Source: an uncultured Ruegeria sp.
GTDB lineage: Bacteria; Pseudomonadota; Alphaproteobacteria; Rhodobacterales; Rhodobacteraceae
Assembly (NCBI RefSeq): GCF_947497005.1
Contig: NZ_CANMFF010000002.1
Span: 372,001 to 436,000, forward strand
Direction of reading: 5' to 3'
Length of the DNA stretch: 64,000 bases
The position numbers and the translations under genes were made by a program. The notes beneath the pieces are model-generated. The model did no database searches, was not told where the DNA came from, and saw only the letters and a program-made list of their open reading frames with translations. This document shows, in pieces, positions 1 through 8,331 of the stretch (position 1 is its first letter; each line of letters begins with the position of its first letter).

Positions 1-248
1 TTAAGGTCAATCCGGCCCTGGCAGATTTGCTGCGGGTTTTGCTTAAGTCCAAGACCGAAAGTTCGGGCGTGGCGGCGAAATTGATCGCCACAAGCTCGGA
101 ACTGGATCAGATTGCAGCCGGTGAGAGAGAACTGCCCGCTATGTCCGGGTGGCGGTTTGAAGTCTTTGGCGAAGACGCGCTGAAGCTGTGCGAAGGTAAG
201 ATCGCCTTGGCGGCTAAAGGGCAGGCGGTCAAGGTCGTCGCACTGTAG
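1..248 (+). CDS. rnd: Ribonuclease D, C-terminal fragment (cut by window edge)
   Basis: Only the last 82 or so residues are present, reading in from the window edge and stopping at 246-248. The fragment contains the alpha-helical tail typical of RNase D, with the segment LLKSKTESSGVAAKLIAT followed by a GWRFEVFG stretch, which matches the HRDC-type C-terminal region of alphaproteobacterial RNase D. In the family the N-terminal DEDD exonuclease domain trims the 3' ends of tRNA precursors; that domain lies outside the window and cannot be checked. It converges on the lipoprotein gene that follows, with six bases between the stop codons. Confidence 0.75.
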   Translation, partial: KVNPALADLLRVLLKSKTESSGVAAKLIATSSELDQIAAGERELPAMSGWRFEVFGEDALKLCEGKIALAAKGQAVKVVAL

Positions 249-254
249 CGGCGC

Positions 255-785
255 TTACCGGCGCCGCGATTCCAGTGCATTCTGCTGTCCGACCACACGG
301 ACTAGGCGAATACCTTCCAGTTCCTGAGACGATATATTGACAGCGTCCGATACCATCCGTGTGCGTTCCGACCCTTGCGGTGTTTCAGAACTGGGGTAGG
401 TAACGCGGAATACAAATTCCAAAATTCCGTTTTTCTGGTTTTCATCTGATTCAACCGAAACCAGACGCGCGTTATAAGCCCCCTGACGGACAGCTGTGCC
501 AGCCGCATAAATGATCGCGCCAGTTGGTGTGGAGTCGATACGCAATTCGTCAATCTGACCAATTGGAATGCTGGTGTCTTCGACATCCCGACGGGAAAAC
601 AGGCCCCGGCCGTCGCCTTGCTTGGGAACCAGTGCGTCTGCGGCATTTGGATCGGACGTTGTCTCGGCTGAGACAGATCTGCTGGAGCCGAACCAGTTTG
701 ACGGATTCACCCGAGAGTCACGCCAGCTGCTGCAGGCAGTCAGGGTCAGCGTGGCGATGATAAGAACGGACAAGGATTTTTGCAT
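255..785 (-). CDS. Putative lipoprotein of unknown function
   Basis: A 176-residue protein with a classic lipoprotein signal: a short basic start, a hydrophobic stretch and the lipobox LTAC with Cys18, so it should be processed by signal peptidase II and anchored in a membrane. The mature part is polar and starts with a Trp/Asn/Ser-rich segment; the rest looks like a small mixed alpha/beta domain ending in Arg residues. I do not recognise a named family. The start at 785 was preferred over an in-frame ATG six codons upstream because it puts a normal signal peptide at the N terminus. It lies alone, convergent with rnd and divergent from sufE. Confidence 0.7.
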   Translation of the reverse strand: MQKSLSVLIIATLTLTACSSWRDSRVNPSNWFGSSRSVSAETTSDPNAADALVPKQGDGRGLFSRRDVEDTSIPIGQIDELRIDSTPTGAIIYAAGTAVRQGAYNARLVSVESDENQKNGILEFVFRVTYPSSETPQGSERTRMVSDAVNISSQELEGIRLVRVVGQQNALESRRR

Positions 786-924
786 AGGCCCACAGACTTT
801 CACACGAGTTCAGGCAATGGGTTAGCGTAATTTCCTCGCGTTGAAAAGCCACAGCGGGGGCTGGACAGTGGGTGGTCGTCGGCTTAGGTCACAATTGTGA
901 TTGCAACGGAAGGATCACCGCATC

Positions 925-1335
925 ATGGCCACGCCTGCCTTTGAAGATATTGTCGAGGACTTCGAGTTTCTCGAGGATTGGGAAGACCGGTATCGTCATG
1001 TTATCGAGCAGGGCAAGGCGATGGAGCCTCTGGACGATGCGTTTAAGGTTCCGGCGACCAAGGTGCATGGCTGCGCCAGCCAGGTGTGGTTGCATCCGAT
1101 GATTGAAGCAGGCGCCTTCAAATTTGACGGTGACAGCGATGCTCTGATCGTGCGCGGACTGATCGCAGTTCTTCGGTCTTTGTATAACGGGTTGCCGGTG
1201 AGCGAAGTTCCCAAAGTCGATGCCGGGGCTGAACTGGCCCGCCTTGGTCTGAACGATCACCTGTCTGCACAGCGTTCAAACGGTTTGAGGTCCATGATTG
1301 AACGTATCCGACTTGTTGCACAGGAAAACGCCTGA
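925..1335 (+). CDS. sufE: SufE family cysteine desulfuration protein
   Basis: This 136-residue protein matches SufE in length and sequence. The conserved VHGCASQVW loop places the sulfur-accepting cysteine at residue 50. In the known SUF system SufE takes persulfide sulfur from the SufS cysteine desulfurase and passes it to the SufB scaffold for iron-sulfur cluster assembly in the cytoplasm. No other suf gene is in the window, so it is a detached member here. The ATG at 925 follows a GGAAGGA ribosome site at 908-914. It converges on the DUF1638 gene with two bases between the stop codons. Confidence 0.9.
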   Translation: MATPAFEDIVEDFEFLEDWEDRYRHVIEQGKAMEPLDDAFKVPATKVHGCASQVWLHPMIEAGAFKFDGDSDALIVRGLIAVLRSLYNGLPVSEVPKVDAGAELARLGLNDHLSAQRSNGLRSMIERIRLVAQENA

Positions 1336-1337
1336 CC

Positions 1338-1997
1338 TCAGGTTGGGCGGCTTGCCCAGTCTGACATAGTGGTCTCCAGATCACCATATCCGGTGAACCG
1401 ACGTTCGAATTCCAATCCCATACGGTCTGCACACGCGCGCGCGCGTTCGGTCAGTTCCGGGCTGTCGATCTGAGCCTGATAGATCAGCTTGGTGTAGTTT
1501 CCGAAATACATGTCGCGAAGTTCTGGGTGGCGGTCCAATCCGAGTGGCTTCCAGACGAAAGCGTCGAATTGCCGGGCCAGAAAATCGGTCAGATAGAAGG
1601 CAGTTGTTTCGTCTTCTCCACGGTCCTGAAAGGCCTGGTTTCCTTCGAAGAATGAATAACAGTGGGGGCCTTTCACCATCTCGACCCCAAGCTTCTCGCA
1701 GGCGGCCTGCAGCAGACCTCCGGTCCCGCAATCGGCGTAAACAACGTAGATCTTGTCGAACTTGCTCTGGTGCTTGGCTACAGCGTCTTCCACGGCCTGA
1801 GTGATCCGTTCCGGGTGGACATGCAGGATCGCGGGCAAGCAGGTGAGCGCCATGTGATCCCAGCCATTGCGCGTTTTAAGGTCCAGAATTTCCCGCGCCA
1901 ACGCTCCACAAGCGATCAGCAGGATGCTGCCATTATCCACACCGCTGTAGCCTTTAGTCGTCAGGCTTACATCGTCTGGCAGGGTTTCGTCTGACAT
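1338..1997 (-). CDS. DUF1638 domain-containing protein
   Basis: A 219-residue soluble protein matching DUF1638, a family of unproven function that is often found near corrinoid methyltransferase genes. Cysteines sit in conserved-looking contexts: LIACGALAREI near the start, VYADCGTGG in the middle and GPHCYSFF after it, which could bind metal or a corrinoid-related ligand, though that is inference. The ATG at 1997 has GGAGG nine bases upstream; the longer reading at 2042 lacks this support. It lies downstream of a Hint-domain gene and the B12-binding protein gene on the same strand, which fits a link to corrinoid chemistry. Confidence 0.8.
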   Translation of the reverse strand: MSDETLPDDVSLTTKGYSGVDNGSILLIACGALAREILDLKTRNGWDHMALTCLPAILHVHPERITQAVEDAVAKHQSKFDKIYVVYADCGTGGLLQAACEKLGVEMVKGPHCYSFFEGNQAFQDRGEDETTAFYLTDFLARQFDAFVWKPLGLDRHPELRDMYFGNYTKLIYQAQIDSPELTERARACADRMGLEFERRFTGYGDLETTMSDWASRPT

Positions 1998-2074
1998 GGT
2001 TCGGCATCCTCCGGGGCTGTTTACATAGGAGGATGAATGCAACCATTGAGCAAGCCTTGTTCCGACATCTCATG

Positions 2075-3112
2075 TCAGGCCGCCGACGCATATGTTTCGA
2101 ATGCTGACAACAAGGGCCGGGCAAGCGGTCCGTAAGCGGAAGTGCTATTTTGCGACAGTTCTGGAAACAACAACAGGATCTCTTGCCGAGCGGCATTATC
2201 CAGGCTGTTCCAGATTTGGGCACCTGGGTGAAAGCTCTCGCTCAGACAACCTTCGGCCCAGAGCAACTCATGCTGGTCGAACAGCAAATGAATATAGGTT
2301 ACCAACCCTCCGGGCTGCAGAACGATATCGCGCCAATGCACCAGATGCTTGGCAGGGGCCAGCGCCTCGGCGTGGCTGGTGTGGAGTTCAAGTCGCCAAT
2401 CGCGAATTAGCATTCTATGCTGTTGGGACACCAGAAGATTGCGTGTGTTTCCCACAGCGCCAGCTTTGAAAAAGACCGGTGCATGCAGACCCGTTGCAGT
2501 GACTCGCCGTCGCCCGATCCAACGCAGGGTTTGCAGGCCATGGTCAAGGGTTTCGATTCTGTCGCCGGTGACCAAGGTATCAATCGGCCGATCGCCCTGC
2601 TCGGTCCGGATCAATGTACCGGACGTAAAGCAGGGGACCAGATCCCAATCCTCGCGACGGGCTGTCAGGCCGGAATATCTGTTTCCGGCAAGACTTTTGA
2701 ACGTGACTGAGCGGATGGCGCCTGCTTCCAGCGCTGACTGGTCTGAATTGTCCGAGAACTCGGGCATCAGGTACGTGTTGCCGTTCACATCCTGTGCCAC
2801 TACTGCCGTGATGTTGGCCGTTGATCCATCGAAATAGGTGACGGTGGCATTGTAAATCGAGGTGCCATCAAATGTCTGCGCCGGCCCATCGTCGATCGAA
2901 AACCGATCATTGGCAGACATGTTGTTCATGTCATAAACCGAACCCGGATTGCCGACCGCGCTCCATGTGGCGCTGTCGTGGGCCAGAGGATAGTCGGATC
3001 CACCAAAGGTCTGCCCCACAAGCGCCGAGGCGTTTTCGGCTGTGGTATTGCCCTCAGCGCGGTCGATATCGGCGAGATTGCCAAGCGAAATGACTGTAAA
3101 CGATTGTGGCAC
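2075..3112 (-). CDS. Hint (Hedgehog/intein-type) domain protein
   Basis: A 345-residue protein when started at the GTG at 3112, which is preceded by a GGGGG ribosome site and gives the N terminus VPQSFTVISLGNLADID that is typical of this Rhodobacterales family. An upstream in-frame ATG at 3241 would read through the terminator of the previous gene, so it was rejected. Residues 1-155 form a Gly/Asp/Asn-rich beta-type region; residues from Cys161 (PCFTSGTLIRTEQG) onward match the Hint module, with a QQHRML histidine motif later. Hint modules cleave or rearrange their own backbone through the leading cysteine. Many homologs are thought to be secreted without a classical signal. Substrate and role are unknown. 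It sits between the B12-binding and DUF1638 genes. Confidence 0.75.
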   Translation of the reverse strand: MPQSFTVISLGNLADIDRAEGNTTAENASALVGQTFGGSDYPLAHDSATWSAVGNPGSVYDMNNMSANDRFSIDDGPAQTFDGTSIYNATVTYFDGSTANITAVVAQDVNGNTYLMPEFSDNSDQSALEAGAIRSVTFKSLAGNRYSGLTARREDWDLVPCFTSGTLIRTEQGDRPIDTLVTGDRIETLDHGLQTLRWIGRRRVTATGLHAPVFFKAGAVGNTRNLLVSQQHRMLIRDWRLELHTSHAEALAPAKHLVHWRDIVLQPGGLVTYIHLLFDQHELLWAEGCLSESFHPGAQIWNSLDNAARQEILLLFPELSQNSTSAYGPLARPLLSAFETYASAA

Positions 3113-3202
3113 GAAACCCCCGGGCGTTGGATGCCTCGTTCTTTTAACCGTGCCTTTCTTTAGAAATGGATAATCCGGGTCGTTTGATGACTTAACTCCA
3201 AC

Positions 3203-3235
3203 AAAACGAAAAAGACCGCCCAAGATCGGACGGCC
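3203..3235 (-). terminator. Intrinsic terminator of the B12-binding protein gene
   Basis: On the minus strand an 8-base-pair stem (3214-3221 with 3228-3235, including two G-U pairs) with a six-base loop is followed by a run of T with one interruption. It lies 22 bases after the stop codon of the corrinoid protein gene, and thus separates that gene from the Hint gene. Confidence 0.8.
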
Positions 3236-3256
3236 TTTCAAAAAGTTGCGAGGAGC

Positions 3257-3955
3257 TTAACTAGCCAGTTGGTTGTGCTTACGGCTCACAAAATCCTTGG
3301 CGGTTTCCACTGCAACAGCAGCATCGCGGCAATATGCATCTGCGCCGATGGCCTTGCCGAATTCTTCGTTCAGCGGAGCACCACCAACCAGTACGATGTA
3401 GTCGTCGCGCACGCCTTGTTCAACCAACGTGTCGATGACCACTTTCATGTAAGGCATCGTGGTTGTCAGCAGGGCGGACATACCCAGGATGTCGGGTTCC
3501 TCGGTTTCAAGCGCTTCCAGGTAGTTCTCGACCGGGTTGTTGATACCCAGATCAACAACTTCGAAACCGGCGCCTTCCATCATCATCGAAACAAGGTTCT
3601 TGCCGATGTCGTGGATGTCGCCTTTGACGGTGCCGATCACCATCTTGCCGACGCGCGGTGCGCCTGTTTCTGCCAGCAACGGCTTAAGGATGAACATGCC
3701 GCCCTTCATTGCGTTTGCCGCCAGCAGAACCTCGGGCACGAACAGGATGCCGTCGCGGAAATCATGGCCCACGATCGTCATGCCACCAACCAGAGCTTTG
3801 GTCAGGATGTCATAAGGCGTCCATCCGCGTTCCAGCAGGATATTGGTGCTTTCTTCGATCTCTTCCTTCAGGCCGTCATAAAGATCGTCGAACATCTGCT
3901 CGACCAGTTCGTCGTCGTTCAGTTCGGACAGGACGATGTCTTCTTCGTCGGACAT
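3257..3955 (-). CDS. B12-binding corrinoid protein (methyltransferase corrinoid subunit)
   Basis: A 232-residue protein with the two-part layout of MtbC/MtmC and MetH corrinoid modules: a helical cap (residues about 10-95) and a Rossmann-like B12 domain (about 100-225). The signature GDIHDIGKN at 112-120 gives His115 as the lower cobalt ligand; GMSALLTTT and VLVGGAPLN complete the cobalamin site. It should shuttle a methyl group between a methyl donor enzyme and an acceptor enzyme in the cytoplasm. Two readings are possible: the corrinoid partner of an MttB-type enzyme (one lies at 30.3-31.8 kb), or the cobalamin subunit of a split methionine synthase as reported in some Rhodobacteraceae. The ATG at 3955 has an AGGGAA site; the leader is unusually rich in palindromes. 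Confidence 0.88.
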   Translation of the reverse strand: MSDEEDIVLSELNDDELVEQMFDDLYDGLKEEIEESTNILLERGWTPYDILTKALVGGMTIVGHDFRDGILFVPEVLLAANAMKGGMFILKPLLAETGAPRVGKMVIGTVKGDIHDIGKNLVSMMMEGAGFEVVDLGINNPVENYLEALETEEPDILGMSALLTTTMPYMKVVIDTLVEQGVRDDYIVLVGGAPLNEEFGKAIGADAYCRDAAVAVETAKDFVSRKHNQLAS

Positions 3956-3975
3956 GGAGTATTCCCTGTGCTGGG

Positions 3976-4070
3976 CGGGCCAACGGCCCGTGGTGGCATT
4001 TTTTCCGTTTTGGCCAAAACGTCGCAACATGACTGTGACGATTGCGACGTCGGTCGTTTCGGGACCGACC
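3976..4070 (-). promoter_or_regulatory. Palindrome-rich leader of the B12-binding protein gene
   Basis: Four inverted repeats follow one another in the 115 bases before the start codon. Arms at 4049-4055/4063-4069 (7 bp), 4020-4027/4042-4049 (8 bp), a perfect 16-base palindrome at 4006-4021 (CGTTTTGGCCAAAACG), and a GGGCC/GGCCC hairpin at about 3977-3989. They could form a structured 5' leader RNA or protein-binding operators. I could not match them to a known cobalamin, SAM or SAH riboswitch. Confidence 0.5.
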
Positions 4071-4190
4071 TATATGACAAAAAATGGCGTGGCTCGATAG
4101 AAAAGTCTGCAAGATTATCCTGCAATCTCTTCAAGTCGTCCAAATCCTGTGTTGTTTCGGGATGCCTTGCGCCAACCCAACGGTAGGTTT

Positions 4191-5297
4191 ATGGTGCCAA
4201 TAAGAACAAAAGAAGAACATGTGAGTGGGATGAACCTGGTGCAAACCATAAAAGCAAGAGGTGCGGCGACCAACGAAGCCGGGCGGTTCGAACGTTTTGT
4301 TACAGTCGCCGACGACGACGGATGGGAAACTGGGGAAGATCTGCCGCCCCTGCGCACCGAGACTCGGGAAGAGGTTGCGCGCAGCGCCATTACCTATAAC
4401 CGATCACCTGATTTGCCCTTCGATCGTTCAATCAACCCTTACCGAGGGTGTGAGCATGGCTGCGTCTATTGTTTTGCGCGGCCCAGCCACGTTTATCTGG
4501 GGTTGTCCGCAGGGCTTGATTTCGAGACTCGATTGGTCGCACGGCCTAACATGAGCAGTGTATTGCGCAAGGAGTTGTCCTCCAAGTCCTACAAAGTGGC
4601 ACCGCTTGCTCTCGGGACAAATACAGATCCTTATCAACCCATTGAGAAAAACCGCATGATTACAAGGTCGTGCCTGGAGGTTTTGCAAGAGTTCAACCAC
4701 CCGGTCGCCATTGTTACCAAGGGCACTATGATCGAGCGGGATCTGGACATTCTGACAGACATGGCCAGTCGGGGGCTGGTGCGGGTCGGCATTTCGCTGA
4801 CTACTCTGGATGCGGGCCTGTCCCGCCGGATGGAGCCACGGGCGCCGTCTCCGCTTCGTCGATTGCACATTATCCGGACGCTGACCGAGGCCGGTGTTCC
4901 GGTGCGTGTGATGACATCTCCTATCGTGCCGGGGCTGACAGATCATGAAATGGAAAGCCTGCTGGAAGCCGGGAAGGAGGCCGGTGCCGACGCCGCGAGA
5001 TGGATCATGTTGCGCTTGCCGCGTGAGGTTTCGCAGCTTTGGCAAGGCTGGTTGGCACAGCATGAACCTGCAAGGATTGAGAAAGTCATGTCCAAACTGC
5101 GGGAAATGCACGGAGGACGGGATTACGATCCGCGTTGGGGGCATAGAATGCGAGGCGAGGGCGAGTATGCCGGGATCATCGCTCAAAGGTTTTCGAAAGC
5201 CTGCAAGCGTCTGGAGCTGCCGGCCAGATCCGACCCGTTGCGCTGCGATCTGTTTGCAGTTCCGCCGCAACCGGGGGATCAGATGAGCTTGTTTTAA
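4191..5297 (+). CDS. PA0069-family radical SAM protein
   Basis: A 368-residue protein from the ATG at 4191. The motif CEHGCVYC gives Cys87, Cys91 and Cys94 as ligands of the radical SAM [4Fe-4S] cluster. The segments NPYRGCEHGCVYCFARPSH and LALGTNTDPYQPIE are typical of the PA0069 / Rv2578c group, which is distantly related to spore photoproduct lyase; substrates are not established. The protein ends in GDQMSLF, common in this group. Other in-frame starts at 4149 and 4230 are possible since no strong ribosome site decides. It diverges from the B12-binding gene across a 235-base spacer and stands alone. Confidence 0.85.
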   Translation: MVPIRTKEEHVSGMNLVQTIKARGAATNEAGRFERFVTVADDDGWETGEDLPPLRTETREEVARSAITYNRSPDLPFDRSINPYRGCEHGCVYCFARPSHVYLGLSAGLDFETRLVARPNMSSVLRKELSSKSYKVAPLALGTNTDPYQPIEKNRMITRSCLEVLQEFNHPVAIVTKGTMIERDLDILTDMASRGLVRVGISLTTLDAGLSRRMEPRAPSPLRRLHIIRTLTEAGVPVRVMTSPIVPGLTDHEMESLLEAGKEAGADAARWIMLRLPREVSQLWQGWLAQHEPARIEKVMSKLREMHGGRDYDPRWGHRMRGEGEYAGIIAQRFSKACKRLELPARSDPLRCDLFAVPPQPGDQMSLF

Positions 5298-5381
5298 AGA
5301 CAGATAACCTGACCTGTCATTTGCTGCCTGGCCCATGAAAATACTGGTTCTTTGGAGATCACCAGATCAGCGCCCGACAAG

Positions 5382-5407
5382 AAAAAGGCCCCGGTTGAAC
5401 CGGAGCC
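5382..5407 (-). terminator. Intrinsic terminator after gltA
   Basis: On the minus strand arms 5398-5407 and 5387-5396 form a GC-rich stem followed by five T. It lies about 30 bases past the gltA stop codon. Confidence 0.85.
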
Positions 5408-5435
5408 TTCTGAACGGATTGCTTATCCGCAAGGA

Positions 5436-6731
5436 TCAGCGGTTTTCGATATCCACGTAATCACGCAGCGTCTCGCCCAGATAAAGCTGACGCGGGCGGC
5501 CAATCTTGTTCTGCGGATCGGCGATCATCTCTTTCCACTGGCTGACCCAGCCAACGGTGCGTGACAGGGCAAAGATCGGCGTGAACATTGAGGTTGGGAA
5601 GCCCATCGCTTCGAGAATGATGCCCGAATAGAAATCGACATTCGGGAACAGTTTCTTCTCGGCGAAATAGGGATCTTCCAGTGCCTCTTTCTCAAGCTCT
5701 TTGGCGACCTGCAGTTTCGGGTTGTTCTCAATGCCCAGCAGATCCAGAACCTCGTCCGCCGACTGCTTCATGACCTTGGCGCGCGGGTCGAAATTCTTGT
5801 AGACGCGGTGACCAAAGCCCATCAGGCGGAACGGATCATCTTTGTCCTTGGCCCGTGCGATATATTCGGGAATGCGATCAACAGTGCCGATCTCTTCCAG
5901 CATTTCCAGGCAGGCTTGGTTTGCTCCACCGTGGGCAGGGCCCCAGAGACAAGCAACACCTGCGGCGATACAGGCAAACGGGTTCGCACCTGAAGATGAG
6001 GCCAGACGTACGGTCGAGGTCGAAGCGTTCTGTTCGTGATCGGCGTGCAAGGTCAAAATCCGGTCCATCGCACGGCTGAGGATCGGGTTGACCTCATATT
6101 CTTCGGCAGGAACGCTGAAACACATGCGCAGGAAGTTCGACGCATAGTCCAGATCGTTGCGCGGATACACGAAAGGCTGACCCGTGTGGTACTTGTAGGC
6201 CCAAGCCGCGATGGTCGGCATCTTGGCGATCAGGCGGTGCGACGCGATTTCACGCTGCTGCGGGTCCGCGATATCGGTCGAATCGTGATAGAAGGCCGAC
6301 ATTGCACCGACAACACCGACCATGATGGCCATGGGATGCGCGTCACGGCGGAAGCCGCGATAGAAATACTGCATCTGCTCGTGCAGCATGGTGTGACGGG
6401 TGATCGTGGTTTCAAACTTCTCCAGATCCTTTGCCGCCGGCAACTCTCCGTACAGCAGCAGATAGCAGACTTCGAGGAAATGCGACTTCTCGGCTAATTG
6501 GTCGATCGGATAGCCGCGATGCAGCAGCTCGCCTTTTTCGCCGTCGATATAGGTGATGGTGCTGTCACAGCTTGCGGTCGACGTGAAACCGGGGTCGTAT
6601 GTGAATACCCCGGCCTGGCCGTAGAGCTTGCGAATATCGATGACGTCCGGACCAGCGGTCGGGGAATGAACAGGCAACTCGAACTCTTTGCCGTGAACGG
6701 TTAGAGTGGCTGTTTTGTTGCTTTCAGTCAT
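5436..6731 (-). CDS. gltA: Citrate synthase
   Basis: A 431-residue type II (hexamer-type) citrate synthase. The catalytic triad is recognisable: His267 in [11 protein letters not shown], His308 in [14 protein letters not shown] and Asp366 in NVDFYSGI. It condenses acetyl-CoA and oxaloacetate to citrate, the entry to the TCA cycle, in the cytoplasm. The start at 6731 is supported by an AAGAAGGGA ribosome site and the usual [10 protein letters not shown]-type N terminus; an in-frame ATG nine codons upstream lacks this. It lies downstream of gltX on the same strand with a 121-base gap, so it may have its own promoter, and it ends in a clear terminator. Confidence 0.97.
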   Translation of the reverse strand: MTESNKTATLTVHGKEFELPVHSPTAGPDVIDIRKLYGQAGVFTYDPGFTSTASCDSTITYIDGEKGELLHRGYPIDQLAEKSHFLEVCYLLLYGELPAAKDLEKFETTITRHTMLHEQMQYFYRGFRRDAHPMAIMVGVVGAMSAFYHDSTDIADPQQREIASHRLIAKMPTIAAWAYKYHTGQPFVYPRNDLDYASNFLRMCFSVPAEEYEVNPILSRAMDRILTLHADHEQNASTSTVRLASSSGANPFACIAAGVACLWGPAHGGANQACLEMLEEIGTVDRIPEYIARAKDKDDPFRLMGFGHRVYKNFDPRAKVMKQSADEVLDLLGIENNPKLQVAKELEKEALEDPYFAEKKLFPNVDFYSGIILEAMGFPTSMFTPIFALSRTVGWVSQWKEMIADPQNKIGRPRQLYLGETLRDYVDIENR

Positions 6732-6852
6732 GGTTGTCCCTTCTTCATTCATGCGCACGCCAGAGAAACCTCGGGCGATACGGGCAACGACTGCGCGACA
6801 ACGCGCAGTTCGGGTGTTAGCGGAGCAGCGTTACCCGTTTATGAAGCTTGGG

Positions 6853-8253
6853 TTATTTCGCTGCTTCAGAAAGCCTCGCCAGGGTTTCATCCCGCCCCAG
6901 CACAAGCATCATGTCAAATACCGAAGGTGTGACTGCCCGGCCCGCCAAGGCGGCCCGAAGCGGGCCAGCCAGCTTGCCGAACTTGAGTTCCTTTGACTCG
7001 GCAAAGGAATTCAGGGTCTCCTCCAGTTCGTTCCGGGTCCAGCTAGCATTTTGCAACTGCGGCGTCAATTCCGTCAGTATACCATCGGATACAGACGACA
7101 GCGCCTTGGATGCCTTTTCGTCGGGATCAATCGGACGGGTTGCCAGGGCAAAGTGAGCTTTTTCAAGTAGTTCTGGGAAAGTTCGGGCCCGATCCTTGAG
7201 GCAATACATCGCACGTTCCAAATCACCGGATTGTGTTTTCGTCAGGGGCGAAAGATCAGCAGCAGTCAGATATGCTCCGATTTCGTGCCGCAATGCAGCA
7301 TCATCTGAGACGGCAATGTGCTGCCCACACAGGTTCTCAAGCTTTTTGAGATCGAACCGCGCGGGGCTTTTGCCAATGCCATCAAGATCGAACCACTCTT
7401 TTGCCTGAGTGTCTGTGAAGAATTCGTCGTCTCCATGGCTCCAACCCAGACGGGCAAGGTAATTGCGCATCCCGGCGGCGGGATAGCCCATAGCCTGATA
7501 TTCCTGCGCGCCAAGCGCGCCGTGGCGTTTAGACAGTTTCTTGCCATCTGGCCCATGAATCAGTGGGATATGGGCCCAGACCGGAACGTCCCAGCCCATT
7601 GCTTCATAGATCATCATCTGACGGGCGGCGTTGTTGAGGTGATCGTCGCCGCGGATGACATGGGTAACGCCCATATCGTGATCATCAACAACCACTGCCA
7701 ACATGTAGACGGGCGTCCCGTCCGAGCGCAGCAGGATCATGTCGTCCAGTTGATCGTTGCGAATGGACACATCGCCCTGAACCTGATCGCGGATAACTGT
7801 CGCTCCGTCCTGAGGTGCTTTTATGCGAATAGCATACGGCGCGTCCGGATGCGTAGATGGATCGGCGTCACGCCAGGGGCTGCGGAACAGGGTTGATTTC
7901 CCTTCGGCCCGGGCTTGTTCACGGAAAGCGGCAATTTCATCCTGAGTCGAGAAGCACTTGTATGCCTTTCCCTCGGCCAGCAATCGATGCGCGACCTCGG
8001 CGTGGCGGGCGGCCCCTTCAAACTGGCTGATCACCTCGCCATCGTGGTCCAGCCCCAGCCAGTCCATGCCCTGAAGGATTGTGGCAGTTGCCTCTGGGGT
8101 TGAACGTTCTCGGTCTGTGTCTTCGATACGCAGCAGGAATTTACCGCCACGTCCGCGCGCGTAAAGCCAATTGAACAACGCGGTGCGCGCGCCACCAATG
8201 TGTAGAAATCCGGTGGGTGAAGGGGCAAAACGAGTGACGACCTGGTCGGACAT
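6853..8253 (-). CDS. gltX: Glutamate--tRNA ligase
   Basis: A 466-residue class I aminoacyl-tRNA synthetase that charges tRNA-Glu. The HIGH-type motif is HIGG at residues 18-21, following [10 protein letters not shown]; the KMSKS-type motif is KLSKR at 239-243. Length and motifs fit the bacterial GlnRS/GluRS family, and a canonical discriminating enzyme in an alphaproteobacterium that may use the transamidation route for Gln-tRNA is plausible but not decidable here. The start at 8253 gives the conserved [16 protein letters not shown] terminus. It diverges from comEC, with 78 bases holding both promoters. Confidence 0.96.
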   Translation of the reverse strand: MSDQVVTRFAPSPTGFLHIGGARTALFNWLYARGRGGKFLLRIEDTDRERSTPEATATILQGMDWLGLDHDGEVISQFEGAARHAEVAHRLLAEGKAYKCFSTQDEIAAFREQARAEGKSTLFRSPWRDADPSTHPDAPYAIRIKAPQDGATVIRDQVQGDVSIRNDQLDDMILLRSDGTPVYMLAVVVDDHDMGVTHVIRGDDHLNNAARQMMIYEAMGWDVPVWAHIPLIHGPDGKKLSKRHGALGAQEYQAMGYPAAGMRNYLARLGWSHGDDEFFTDTQAKEWFDLDGIGKSPARFDLKKLENLCGQHIAVSDDAALRHEIGAYLTAADLSPLTKTQSGDLERAMYCLKDRARTFPELLEKAHFALATRPIDPDEKASKALSSVSDGILTELTPQLQNASWTRNELEETLNSFAESKELKFGKLAGPLRAALAGRAVTPSVFDMMLVLGRDETLARLSEAAK

Positions 8254-8331
8254 GGTGGGGATTAACCTTTTGGTAACCGTATCTGGCTTAGTTTGACGCC
8301 TGTCTAACGAGCCCGAAGGACGGGGGCAACC

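Noticed and set aside
3269-4186. A 305-residue plus-strand frame opposite the B12-binding protein gene
   Set aside because: It is His- and Gln-rich and mirrors the codon pattern of the real gene on the other strand, which has clear cobalamin motifs.
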